From an uncultured Collinsella sp. (GTDB lineage Bacteria > Actinomycetota > Coriobacteriia > Coriobacteriales > Coriobacteriaceae), in assembly GCA_902493985.1 (NCBI GenBank), contig CABURR010000040.1, positions 1 to 19,551 of the forward strand: a DNA stretch of 19,551 nt, in the 5' to 3' direction. The position numbers and the translations under genes are program-made. Numbering within the stretch: position 1 is the first letter of the stretch; the number at the start of each line of letters is the position of its first letter. Below the pieces are notes generated by a model that was not told the origin of the DNA, did not search any database, and was given only the letters and a program-made list of their open reading frames with translations. Of this stretch, positions 7,482-14,216 are shown piece after piece.

Positions 7482-8216
7482 ATGCAGTACTCACAGGAAG
7501 TGGAGAACATGTGCCCCGTTGCCAAGGGTGCATACCACGGCCCCGCACCCATCCCCGAGGAGGGCAAGTGGGTCCAGGCTAAGGAGATTTCCGACATCTC
7601 CGGTCTTACGCACGGTGTGGGTTGGTGCGCACCTCAGCAGGGCGCCTGCAAGCTCACGCTGAACGTCAAGGACGGCATCATCGAGGAGGCCCTCGTTGAG
7701 ACCATCGGCTGCTCGGGCATGACCCACTCTGCCGCCATGGCTTCCGAGATCCTTCCCGGTAAGACCATCCTCGAGGCCCTCAACACCGACCTCGTCTGCG
7801 ACGCCATCAACGTTGCTATGCGCGAGATCTTCCTGCAGATCGTTTACGGCCGCAGCCAGACCGCGTTCTCCGAGGGCGGCCTGCCCGTGGGCGCCTCCCT
7901 CGACGACCTCGGTAAGGGCCTTCGCTCCCAGGTCGGCACCATGTTCGGCACCAAGGCCAAGGGCGCTCGTTACCTCGAGCTCGCCCAGGGCTACGTCACC
8001 CGCATGGCTCTCAATGACAAGAACGAGATCATCGCATTCGAGTTCCTGAACCTCGGCAAGTTCACCGACGCCGTCAAGGCCGGCAAGACCCCCGAGGAGG
8101 CCATCGCTGGCGCTATGGGCCACTATGGTCAGTGGGAGAACGCTGCCAAGTACATCGACCCGCGCACCGACGAGGAGACTCACTCCGTCGCCAGCGTGTT
8201 CCCGGTTCACGAGTAG
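7482..8216 (+). CDS. NifU-N-like iron-sulfur scaffold-type protein, partner of GGGtGRT protein
   Basis: A 244-aa protein with a NifU-N/IscU-like pattern: CAPQQGACKLTL (Cys49, Cys56) followed by VKDGIIEEALVETIGCSGM (Cys77), and further Cys at 11 and 106. IscU-family proteins present clusters from three conserved Cys plus Asp/His; here the spacing and the extra C-terminal 120 residues differ from sufU in this same window. The ATG at 7482 follows GAGGAGAGG (7472-7480); an in-frame ATG at 7398 lacks a ribosome site. The next gene starts 18 nt after the stop, so the two are surely one operon. All lysines are AAG, a sign of high expression. Housekeeping cluster assembly is already covered by suf, so a specialised role with the GGGtGRT protein is likely but unknown. 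Confidence 0.85.
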   Translation: MQYSQEVENMCPVAKGAYHGPAPIPEEGKWVQAKEISDISGLTHGVGWCAPQQGACKLTLNVKDGIIEEALVETIGCSGMTHSAAMASEILPGKTILEALNTDLVCDAINVAMREIFLQIVYGRSQTAFSEGGLPVGASLDDLGKGLRSQVGTMFGTKAKGARYLELAQGYVTRMALNDKNEIIAFEFLNLGKFTDAVKAGKTPEEAIAGAMGHYGQWENAAKYIDPRTDEETHSVASVFPVHE

Positions 8217-8234
8217 AAAGGGAGGGAAATAACT

Positions 8235-9239
8235 ATGACTGTTACGTTCGAAGGTTACGAGCGCCGCGCTGACAAGATCAACAAGTGCCTCGCCGACAAC
8301 GGCATCGCCTCCCTCGAGGAAGCTCTGCAGATCTGCACCGACAAGGGCTTCAACCCGCGTGAGATCGTCAACAACACCCAGTCCATCGCCTTCCAGAACG
8401 CTGAGTGGGCCTACACCCTCGGCTGCGCTCTCGCCGTCAAGCGCGAGGCCAAGACCGCTTCTGAGGCTGCTGCCATCATCGGCGAGGGCATCCAGGCCTT
8501 CACCGTTCCCGGCTCCGTCGCCGAGGACCGCAAGGTTGGTCTGGGCCACGGCAACCTGGGCGCTATGCTGCTCTCCGACGACACCGAGTGCTTCGCCTTC
8601 CTGGCCGGCCACGAGTCCTTCGCTGCCGCTGAGGGCGCTATCGGCCTGGCTCTGAACGCCAACAAGGCTCGCAAGAAGCCGCTGCGCGTTATCCTCAACG
8701 GTCTGGGCAAGGACGCCGCTCAGATCATCGCCCGCATCAACGGCTTCACCTACGTGAAGACCCAGTTCGACTACTACACGGGCGAGCTCAAGGTCGTCGA
8801 GACCATCCCCTACTCCGATGGTCCCCGCGCTGCCGTTAACTGCTACGGCTCCGACGACGTCCGCGAGGGCGTTGCCATCATGTGGCACGAGAACGTCGAC
8901 ATCTCGATCACCGGTAACTCCACCAACCCCACGCGCTTCCAGCACCCCGTCGCTGGCACCTACAAGAAGGAGCGCCTCGAGGCTGGCAAGAAGTACTTCT
9001 CCGTCGCTTCTGGTGGCGGCACTGGCCGTACCCTGCACCCGGACAACATGGGCGCCGGCCCTGCCTCTTACGGCATGACCGACACCATGGGCCGTATGCA
9101 CTCCGACGCCCAGTTCGCCGGTTCTTCCTCCGTGCCTGCGCACGTTGACATGATGGGTCTCATCGGCATGGGCAACAACCCCATGGTCGGTGCCACCGTC
9201 GCCTGCGCTGTCGCCGTCGAGGAGGCCCTCAAGGCCTAA
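8235..9239 (+). CDS. GGGtGRT family protein of unknown function
   Basis: A 334-aa protein named by its diagnostic motif, GGGTGRT at residues 260-266, within a Gly-rich stretch continuing LHPDNMGAGP. Other conserved-looking blocks are GLGHGNLGAMLLSDD (102-116), LNGLGKDAAQ (154-163), YSDGPRAAVNCYGSDDVREG (193-212) and ITGNSTNPTRFQHPV (225-239). Cys occurs at 18, 34, 64, 119, 203 and 324. No signal peptide or membrane segment is seen, so it is probably cytosolic. The family has no established biochemical function that I know of; it recurs beside the NifU-like gene found here. Ribosome site GGGAGGG, 8 nt before the ATG. Codon use is extreme (all Lys AAG), implying high expression. A terminator follows at once. 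Confidence 0.9.
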   Translation: MTVTFEGYERRADKINKCLADNGIASLEEALQICTDKGFNPREIVNNTQSIAFQNAEWAYTLGCALAVKREAKTASEAAAIIGEGIQAFTVPGSVAEDRKVGLGHGNLGAMLLSDDTECFAFLAGHESFAAAEGAIGLALNANKARKKPLRVILNGLGKDAAQIIARINGFTYVKTQFDYYTGELKVVETIPYSDGPRAAVNCYGSDDVREGVAIMWHENVDISITGNSTNPTRFQHPVAGTYKKERLEAGKKYFSVASGGGTGRTLHPDNMGAGPASYGMTDTMGRMHSDAQFAGSSSVPAHVDMMGLIGMGNNPMVGATVACAVAVEEALKA

Positions 9240-9274
9240 TCTCGCCCGCGCGATGCTCATATAGTTGAGCTTTG

Positions 9275-9307
9275 GAGCCGCTACCTTTCGAGGTAGCGGC
9301 TCTTTTT
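9275..9307 (+). terminator. Rho-independent terminator of the NifU-like/GGGtGRT operon
   Basis: A perfect 12-bp stem, GAGCCGCTACCT (9275-9286) with AGGTAGCGGCTC (9291-9302), has a TTCG loop and is followed by five T. It lies 35 nt after the GGGtGRT stop and isolates the pair from the flavoprotein gene. Confidence 0.95.
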
Positions 9308-9495
9308 GTTTGCGCTGTCGCAGGGTAGCTAATGTCGATATATCAGCTGGGGCGAAATACGAGATGTGAAGAGATGGAGCGCCAGAGCGTCCATGACGCC
9401 CACCTGCCATATTTGCCCTTTACCGATTTGCCGAGTCTTTGCGGCCTCATTGCCGATCACCCGTGCGACAATGCGCCGGACGAGAAAGGAATCCG

Positions 9496-11022
9496 ATGGA
9501 ATCGACTGATGTACTGGTAATTGGATCTGGCATTGCGGGCCTTTGTGCCGCCATCGAAGCGGCACGCACTGGCGCAACCGTCGCTGTGGCAAGCGCCGGC
9601 AAGACCATGAGTGGATCGAGCTTCTTCCCGGGTACCTGGGGCCTAGGGCTTATCGGACCCGTTAACGAAGACGACGAACAAGACCTCATCGACACCATCC
9701 AGACCGTCGGCGGCGGTGTCGCCGACCCCGAGCTTGTCCAGACGTTTGTCCACGGCATTCCCCAGGCAATTGAATGGCTCGAGCAAGACCTGGGCGTTGA
9801 GCTCAAGCGTCCGCAAAACGCTGAGAGCGCTCAGCAAAAGCAGTTTATCCCCTGCTTTGACCACAAAACGCGCATGTGGCGCGGCCTCACCCGCAAGCCC
9901 CTTGAGGACGCTCTGACAGCCCGGATCGAGTCGCTCGGCATTCGCCTGCTCCCCCGCCATGAGCTTATCGACCTTGTTGAGGACACGAAAGGCAGAATCA
10001 CCGGAACCGTGCTCTACAACCTCACCGAAGATCGAATCGTGCCCTTTGCTACCAAAGCCACGATCATCGCAGCCGGTGGCACGGGTGGCCTGTTCGAGCG
10101 AAGCCTCACTTCCGCCGACGTGCTCAGCTCATCACAGGCCATCGCACTGGCGCACGGCGCATCGCTTACTAATATAGAGTTCATGCAGATGATGCCCGGC
10201 TTCATCGAGCCCAAGCGCAACCTTGTCTTTAACGAGAAGACCTGGCGCTACGTACATGTAGACCAGCCGGTAGATATTGCCGACGACAAGCTGGACGACC
10301 TGCTCGAGCAGCGCTCTGGATATGGTCCCTTCACGTCACGCTTGACCTCCCGCGCTATCGATCTCGTCATCGATCAGGCAGGTGCCGAAGGCCTGGCACT
10401 CCACTACGACTTCCCCCGCGAGGATGTCCCAGAGTTTGTGCAGACCTTTGCCACCTGGCTGCAAGACGAGCACGGCATCGCCCCGACTGACGAGATGCGC
10501 GTTGCGATGTATGCCCACGCCGCTAACGGCGGCATCAAGATCGATAAGACCGCGCACACGGGCGTTGAGGGCCTCTACGCTTGCGGCGAGGCGACAGGCG
10601 GCATGCACGGCGCCGACCGCATTGGTGGCTTGTCAAGCGCCAACGGCATCGTATTCGGACGTATCGCGGGCGCATCGGCAGCCCTTGCAGCGCAGAAAGA
10701 GCCTGAGACAGCCCTGAAGGCGGATATCGTCCTCCCCCACTACGGCATTGCCACAACAGATGCCGAACGCCTGACACACGGCCTTAGGCACACGATGAGC
10801 ACCTATTGCATGATCAACAGGACCGAAACAGGCCTATCCGAGGCACTACACGAGCTTGAGGGCTTGAAGACAGAGGCAACGACCTTGAGCACACAGAAAG
10901 CCCAGGACAGCGAAGTCGCAGCCCTCGCCCGCCTGCAATCGCAGATTCAACTAGCACAGGAAATGGTCAAAGCCATGCGCAAGCGAACTGAAAGCTTAGG
11001 TTCGCACTATCGAGCAGACTAA
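9496..11022 (+). CDS. FAD-dependent oxidoreductase, fumarate reductase/L-aspartate oxidase family
   Basis: A 508-aa flavoprotein. The FAD-binding Rossmann motif is VIGSGIAGLCAAIEAA (8-23), a second FAD segment is IIAAGGTGGLFE (190-201), and the C-terminal signature is GLYACGEATGGMHGADRIGG (359-378). Residues matching the fumarate/succinate active site by eye are Arg286 (TSRAIDL), His341 (AHAANGGIKI) and Arg375 (ADRIGG). The last 70 residues are helical, as in FrdA and NadB. There is no Tat or Sec signal, haem motif or FMN-attachment site, and no nadA, nadC, frdB or cytochrome gene nearby, so the electron partner and substrate are unknown; it may be a stand-alone NadB or a soluble fumarate-type reductase. 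AGAAAGGA lies 5 nt before the ATG at 9496. It is probably transcribed alone. Confidence 0.82.
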   Translation: MESTDVLVIGSGIAGLCAAIEAARTGATVAVASAGKTMSGSSFFPGTWGLGLIGPVNEDDEQDLIDTIQTVGGGVADPELVQTFVHGIPQAIEWLEQDLGVELKRPQNAESAQQKQFIPCFDHKTRMWRGLTRKPLEDALTARIESLGIRLLPRHELIDLVEDTKGRITGTVLYNLTEDRIVPFATKATIIAAGGTGGLFERSLTSADVLSSSQAIALAHGASLTNIEFMQMMPGFIEPKRNLVFNEKTWRYVHVDQPVDIADDKLDDLLEQRSGYGPFTSRLTSRAIDLVIDQAGAEGLALHYDFPREDVPEFVQTFATWLQDEHGIAPTDEMRVAMYAHAANGGIKIDKTAHTGVEGLYACGEATGGMHGADRIGGLSSANGIVFGRIAGASAALAAQKEPETALKADIVLPHYGIATTDAERLTHGLRHTMSTYCMINRTETGLSEALHELEGLKTEATTLSTQKAQDSEVAALARLQSQIQLAQEMVKAMRKRTESLGSHYRAD

Positions 11023-11082
11023 ATCGATTCTCACTTTGAGTTTGATCACAACTTCTCAACATGCATCGAGTCCCGTAAGCAA

Positions 11083-11139
11083 GATTCCCCTAAGGAGAAC
11101 GCGCCTACGGGGCTTTAGCCGTGTTTCCCTAAGGGAATC
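11083..11139. other. Intergenic hairpins after the flavoprotein gene
   Basis: GATTCCC (11083-11089) and GGGAATC (11133-11139) are inverted, and the second arm is part of a local palindrome, TTCCCTAAGGGAA (11125-11137). No T-run follows on the plus strand, so a role as terminator for the flavoprotein gene is only a possibility. Confidence 0.3.
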
Positions 11140-11152
11140 ACGGTGCAGATTA

Positions 11153-11257
11153 CTCAGCTCCGCGCCCTTTCGGGTTCGACCCCATGCGAGGTCAACAAAA
11201 AAGCGACCAGCCTGAGCCAGTCGCTTTAACAATCTTTGGGTGGGCCGTCAGGGGGTC
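11153..11257. repeat. 105-bp direct repeat, copy A (tRNA-Lys 3' end plus terminator remnant)
   Basis: This stretch is repeated at 11330-11434 with an exact 177-bp offset and few mismatches. From right to left it holds the last 17 nt of a tRNA-Lys gene (11241-11257), the tRNA terminator hairpin and a GTTCGACCCC segment. The rest of the tRNA is absent here, so copy A is a relic. Confidence 0.85.
11197..11227 (-). terminator. Duplicate copy of the tRNA operon terminator
   Basis: On the minus strand a 12-bp stem (two wobble pairs) with a TCAG loop, AAAGCGACTGGC...GCTGGTCGCTTT, ends in a T-run at 11197-11202. It is identical to the functional copy 177 bp to the right and could act as a backup terminator. 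Confidence 0.8.
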
Positions 11258-11258
11258 A

Positions 11259-11328
11259 GCCTGCTGCGCAGGCGGCCGCTTCGGCGCTTTGCGCCTTGCG
11301 CGCTGCGCTGGTAAATGCTCACGCATTT
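11259..11328. repeat. Tandem run of five short perfect hairpins
   Basis: Five consecutive mini-palindromes are seen: GCCTGC-tgc-GCAGGC (11259-11273), GCCG-ctt-CGGC (11275-11285), GGCGC-ttt-GCGCC (11283-11295), GCGC-gct-GCGC (11298-11308) and AAATGC-tcac-GCATTT (11313-11328). All have perfect stems of 4-6 bp and loops of 3-4 nt. They fill the space between the two 105-bp repeats. No gene is seen here. Confidence 0.7.
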
Positions 11329-11329
11329 C

Positions 11330-11434
11330 CTCAGCTCCGCGTCCCGACGGGTTCGACCCCATGCGTGGTCAACAAAAAAGCGACCAGCCTGAGCCAGTCG
11401 CTTTAACAATCTTTGGGTGGGCCGTCAGGGGGTC
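11330..11434. repeat. 105-bp direct repeat, copy B (includes 3' end of tRNA-Lys)
   Basis: This is the partner of the copy at 11153-11257. Its right 17 nt are the 3' end of the intact tRNA-Lys gene at 11418-11490, and it contains the terminator at 11374-11404. Differences from copy A include the loop of a CCC-loop-GGG hairpin (TTT-C versus GAC) while the stem is kept. Confidence 0.85.
11374..11404 (-). terminator. Rho-independent terminator of the tRNA operon
   Basis: On the minus strand, 13 nt past the end of tRNA-Lys, a 12-bp stem with a TCAG loop is followed by a run of T (11374-11379 on the plus strand read as A). It ends the His-Lys-Lys transcript. Confidence 0.9.
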
Positions 11435-11490
11435 GAACCCTGGACCTTGGGATTAAGAGTCCCCTGCTCTACCAACTGAGCTAACGACCC
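11418..11490 (-). tRNA. tRNA-Lys (anticodon CTT), copy 1
   Basis: The 73-nt cloverleaf starts GGGTCGTTAGCTCAG. Its anticodon loop CTCTTAA gives CTT, and the T-arm is CAGGG-TTCGACC-CCCTG. The acceptor GGGTCGT pairs with ACGGCCC and the discriminator is A. The next genomic bases read CCC, so CCA is not encoded. It differs from the second tRNA-Lys by a single T-loop base (11432). Confidence 0.97.
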
Positions 11491-11494
11491 AAAG

Positions 11495-11520
11495 CTAAAG
11501 TCCGTTGTGGCGGACTTTAG
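11495..11520. other. Hairpin between the two tRNA-Lys genes
   Basis: A perfect 10-bp inverted repeat, CTAAAGTCCG (11495-11504) and CGGACTTTAG (11511-11520), has a 6-nt loop. It may guide processing of the polycistronic tRNA transcript or weakly attenuate it; only a short T-run follows on the minus strand. Confidence 0.55.
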
Positions 11521-11533
11521 AGGAGATATCGTG

Positions 11534-11609
11534 TGGTGGGCCGTCAGGGGTTCGAACCCTGGACCTTGGGATTAAGAGTCCCCTGCTCTACCAACTGAGC
11601 TAACGACCC
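11534..11609 (-). tRNA. tRNA-Lys (anticodon CTT), copy 2
   Basis: The same cloverleaf as copy 1, with T-loop TTCGAAC. The discriminator A is followed by an encoded CCA (11534-11536). The anticodon loop CTCTTAA gives CTT for AAG codons, the lysine codon that dominates the highly expressed genes in this window. Confidence 0.97.
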
Positions 11610-11631
11610 GATATCAACACGAAGCAAGAAC

Positions 11632-11708
11632 TGGGGTGGGTAAAGGGACTCGAACCCTCGACCTACGGGACCACAACCCGTCGCTCTAGCCAACTGAGCT
11701 ACACCCAC
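11632..11708 (-). tRNA. tRNA-His (anticodon GTG)
   Basis: The cloverleaf starts GTGGGTGTAGCTCAG. The anticodon loop TTGTGGT gives GTG. The base before G1 is G (11709), and the 3' end is C73 followed by encoded CCA, giving the G-1:C73 pair that identifies tRNA-His. It is the first gene of the minus-strand tRNA cluster. Confidence 0.97.
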
Positions 11709-11735
11709 CGTGTCCTGTGCGCTTCGCGCTCGACT

Positions 11736-11764
11736 ATTATTGCAAGGAACGCCACGCGATGCAA
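11736..11764 (-). promoter_or_regulatory. Promoter of the tRNA-His-Lys-Lys operon
   Basis: On the minus strand, TTGCAT (11759-11764) and AATAAT (11736-11741) are separated by exactly 17 bp. The start site would fall about 20 nt before tRNA-His, inside a short GCGC-ttc-GCGC hairpin (11719-11729). Confidence 0.75.
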
Positions 11765-11771
11765 GCCCCAA

Positions 11772-11790
11772 TTTTCAAGAATTTTGAAAA
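11772..11790. promoter_or_regulatory. AT-rich inverted repeat between tRNA promoter and aminotransferase gene
   Basis: TTTTCAA (11772-11778) and TTGAAAA (11784-11790) are exact reverse complements with a 5-nt spacer. It lies just upstream of the tRNA promoter's -35 and about 85 bp before the aminotransferase start, so it could be an operator or UP-like element for either. A direct repeat TTTCGAGC follows near 11797 and 11808. Confidence 0.35.
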
Positions 11791-11874
11791 GAGTTTTTCG
11801 AGCGCGTTTCGAGCAATTCCCACCGGTTCCATAGGAGTAAACTTGCCCCACTGCAAATCCTCGAAAGGACCGGC

Positions 11875-13056
11875 ATGAAAGAACTCTCCAACCGCACGGC
11901 AACATTTACCGATTCGGTCATCCGCCGCATGACACGCATCTCCAATAAGTACGATGCCGTCAATCTCTCGCAGGGCTTCCCCGACTTCGATCCTCCGGCG
12001 CAGCTGCTCAACAGCCTGAGCACCATCGCCGCCGACCCCAAGCCGCTCTACCACCAGTACTCCATTACCTGGGGCTCCCAGGCCATGCGCGAGGCGCTCG
12101 CCGCCAAACAGGAGCACTTTATGGGCATGCCGATCGACCCCAACCAGAATATCGTGGTCACCTGCGGCTCCACCGAGGCCATGATGGCCGCCATGATGAC
12201 GGTTACGAACCCCGGAGACAAGGTCGTCATCTTCTCGCCGTTCTACGAGAACTACGGCGCTGACACCATTCTCTCGGGTGCCGAGCCCATCTATGTGCCG
12301 CTCAACCCGCCCACATTCGACTTTGACCGCGAGGCGCTCGAGGCTGCCTTCCGCGACAACGACCCCAAGGCCATCGTCCTGTGCAACCCTTCCAACCCCT
12401 GCGGCAAGGTCTTTACGCGCGAAGAGCTCACCTTTATCGCCGACCTGTGCAAAAAGTACGACGCGTACTGCATCACCGACGAAGTCTACGAGCACATCGT
12501 CTACGCGCCCCATGAGCACGTCTACATGGCCACGCTGCCCGGCATGTTCGAGCGAACCATCAGCTGCAGCTCGCTGTCTAAGACGTACTCCATCACCGGC
12601 TGGCGTCTGGGCTACACCATCGCCCCGGCCCAGATCACCGAGCGCATCAAGAAGGTCCACGACTTTCTCACCGTGGGTGCCGCCGCTCCCCTGCAGGAAG
12701 CCGTTGTCACCGCCCTCAACTTCGACGACAGCTATTACGATGAGGTCCTCGACCTCTACACCGCCAAACGCGACCTGTTCTGCCAGGGGCTCGATAGCAT
12801 CGGTCTTGAGCATAACGTGCCGCAGGGCGCCTACTACGTCATGATGGACATCTCTGAGTTTGGCTATGACAGCGACCTCGAATTCTGCGAGGACCTCGCA
12901 TCCAAGGTGGGCGTGGGCGCCGTGCCCGGCTCGAGCTTCTTCCGCGAGCCCGTCAACCATCTGATTCGTTTCCACTTTGCCAAGCGGGACGAGACGCTTA
13001 ACGCGGCACTGGAGAACCTCAAGTCGCTACGTGATAAAATCAAGCCGCGCGGGTAA
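11875..13056 (+). CDS. Class I/II aminotransferase (aspartate aminotransferase-like, PLP)
   Basis: A 393-aa fold-type I PLP enzyme that moves an amino group between an amino acid and a 2-oxo acid. The Schiff-base lysine is Lys236 in SSLSKTYSITGWRLGY. Asn174 in NPSNPCGK and Asp202 in TDEVYEH contact the cofactor, and Arg365 in IRFHFAK binds the substrate carboxylate. The N-terminal segment AVNLSQGFPDFDPP is typical of the subfamily that includes aspartate, methionine and kynurenine aminotransferases, so substrate cannot be fixed from sequence. AAAGGA lies 5 nt upstream of the ATG. It has its own terminator and no co-transcribed partner. Confidence 0.92.
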   Translation: MKELSNRTATFTDSVIRRMTRISNKYDAVNLSQGFPDFDPPAQLLNSLSTIAADPKPLYHQYSITWGSQAMREALAAKQEHFMGMPIDPNQNIVVTCGSTEAMMAAMMTVTNPGDKVVIFSPFYENYGADTILSGAEPIYVPLNPPTFDFDREALEAAFRDNDPKAIVLCNPSNPCGKVFTREELTFIADLCKKYDAYCITDEVYEHIVYAPHEHVYMATLPGMFERTISCSSLSKTYSITGWRLGYTIAPAQITERIKKVHDFLTVGAAAPLQEAVVTALNFDDSYYDEVLDLYTAKRDLFCQGLDSIGLEHNVPQGAYYVMMDISEFGYDSDLEFCEDLASKVGVGAVPGSSFFREPVNHLIRFHFAKRDETLNAALENLKSLRDKIKPRG

Positions 13057-13082
13057 GGACGGCCCGGCAACTAAAGCAACCA

Positions 13083-13125
13083 AAGAAGCCCCGCACCGCC
13101 CGCCACGTTGCGAGGCTTCTTTTTA
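13083..13125 (+). terminator. Rho-independent terminator after the aminotransferase gene
   Basis: AAGAAGCC (13083-13090) pairs with GGCTTCTT (13114-13121) around a GC-rich loop that can extend the stem, followed by a T-run. It starts 26 nt past the stop. Confidence 0.8.
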
Positions 13126-13153
13126 TAGCGCTTTCTTAAATGGTTTAGAGTCC

Positions 13154-13159
13154 TATACT
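13154..13159 (+). promoter_or_regulatory. Candidate -10 box of the ROK kinase gene
   Basis: TATACT, one mismatch from consensus, lies about 40 bp before the ROK start codon. The -35 region (around 13131-13137, CTTTCTT) is a poor match, so confidence is limited. Confidence 0.45.
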
Positions 13160-13197
13160 TTAGTCACGGAGCAACTCGTCCCAGAGAGAGGAATACT

Positions 13198-14088
13198 ATG
13201 GCAGAACAGCAGCTTATCGGAGCGCTCGAGGCCGGCGGCACCAAGATGGTCTGCGCCACGGGCTATGCAGACGGTACGGTCCTGGAGCGTGAGCAGATCG
13301 CGACCACGACCCCGCAGGAGACCGTTGAGGCCGTCAATGCATGGTTTGCCGACAAGGGCATCGCCGCGCTGGGCATCGGCGCCTTTGGCCCCACCGCAGT
13401 CAACCCTGCCTCGCCCCAATACGGCAAGATCCTGGAGACGCCCAAAACGGCATGGCGCTACTTTGACCTGCTGGGCACTATCCAAAACGAGCTCAATATC
13501 CCCTGCGGCTACGACACCGACGTCAACGTCGCCTGCCTGGGCGAGGTCACCTTTGGTTGCGCCCAGGGCCTCACTGACGTTGTGTATCTGACCATCGGCA
13601 CCGGCGTGGGCGCCGGCGTGCTCTCGGGCGGTAAGCTCGTACACGGCATGATGCATCCCGAGGCCGGCCACATCCTGGTCACGCGCGACCCGCGCGACAC
13701 CATTGGCGAGCACAGCGCCTGCCCCTTCCACGACAACTGCCTCGAGGGCCTCATCGCCGGCCCCGGCGTTAAAAAGCGCTGGGATGGCAAGAGCGCCGGA
13801 GACATGGCCGATGACCCGGAGGCCATGGACCTGCTCGCAGGCTATCTGGCACAGGCGCTCATGACCTACACGCTGTGCTACGCGCCGCAAAAGATCATCA
13901 TCGGTGGCGGCGTGGCCGACCACACCCCCATCGTGCCGCTCGCGCGCAAGAAGTGCGCCGAGATGCTCAACGGTTATATCGTCACGCCCGAGGTCAACGA
14001 CATCGATACCTATATTGTCAACACCAGCCTTGAGGGCAAGCAGGGCATCATGGGCTGCCTGGCCCTGGGCGCGCAGGCGCTTCAGTAA
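13198..14088 (+). CDS. ROK-family sugar kinase, fructokinase-like
   Basis: A 296-aa ATP-dependent sugar kinase. It opens with the phosphate-binding motif ALEAGGTKMVCA (9-20), which with its EAGGTK form is typical of bacterial ROK fructokinases. The presumed catalytic base is Asp108 in YDTDVNVACLGE. The second ATP loop is LTIGTGVGAGVL (131-142). The ROK zinc site appears as His158 (EAGHIL), Cys175, His178 and Cys181 (CPFHDNC), spaced much as in Bacillus fructokinase. The adenosine motif IIIGGGVAD (233-241) is present. AGAGAGGA precedes the ATG. Fructose is the likeliest substrate; mannose or glucose cannot be excluded. No transporter or hydrolase is adjacent. Confidence 0.88.
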   Translation: MAEQQLIGALEAGGTKMVCATGYADGTVLEREQIATTTPQETVEAVNAWFADKGIAALGIGAFGPTAVNPASPQYGKILETPKTAWRYFDLLGTIQNELNIPCGYDTDVNVACLGEVTFGCAQGLTDVVYLTIGTGVGAGVLSGGKLVHGMMHPEAGHILVTRDPRDTIGEHSACPFHDNCLEGLIAGPGVKKRWDGKSAGDMADDPEAMDLLAGYLAQALMTYTLCYAPQKIIIGGGVADHTPIVPLARKKCAEMLNGYIVTPEVNDIDTYIVNTSLEGKQGIMGCLALGAQALQ

Positions 14089-14176
14089 CAGACGCACCCA
14101 CAGGGCGTGGCGCGCCCGGCAAATCCAACCTACGGAACGACGCCACCACGCCCTATATAAGCCCTCTAATAAAAAA

Positions 14177-14216
14177 GGCCGCCTAGCACCAAGCATACGT
14201 CCTAGGCGGCCTTTTT
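14177..14216 (+). terminator. Bidirectional terminator between the ROK and VanZ-like genes
   Basis: A perfect 10-bp stem, GGCCGCCTAG (14177-14186) with CTAGGCGGCC (14202-14211), is flanked by six A on the left and five T on the right, so it can stop transcripts from both converging genes. Its right arm contains the stop codon of the VanZ-like gene. Confidence 0.9.

Noticed and set aside
7491..9410. A 639-codon open frame antisense to the NifU-like/GGGtGRT genes
   Set aside because: It exists because the plus-strand genes avoid certain codons under strong bias; no ribosome site or recognisable motif.
11171..11190. T-arm-like GGGTTCGACCCC segments suggesting an extra tRNA
   Set aside because: No acceptor, D-arm or anticodon stem can be built around either copy on either strand.
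11153..11434. CRISPR array
   Set aside because: Only two copies, 105 bp long, with one 72-bp hairpin-filled interval and no cas gene.
11184..11456. A 90-codon frame containing a repeated peptide (MRGQQKSDQPEPVALTIFGW twice)
   Set aside because: The peptide repeat only reflects the 105-bp DNA repeat with terminators and the tRNA 3' end; it runs through the tRNA gene.
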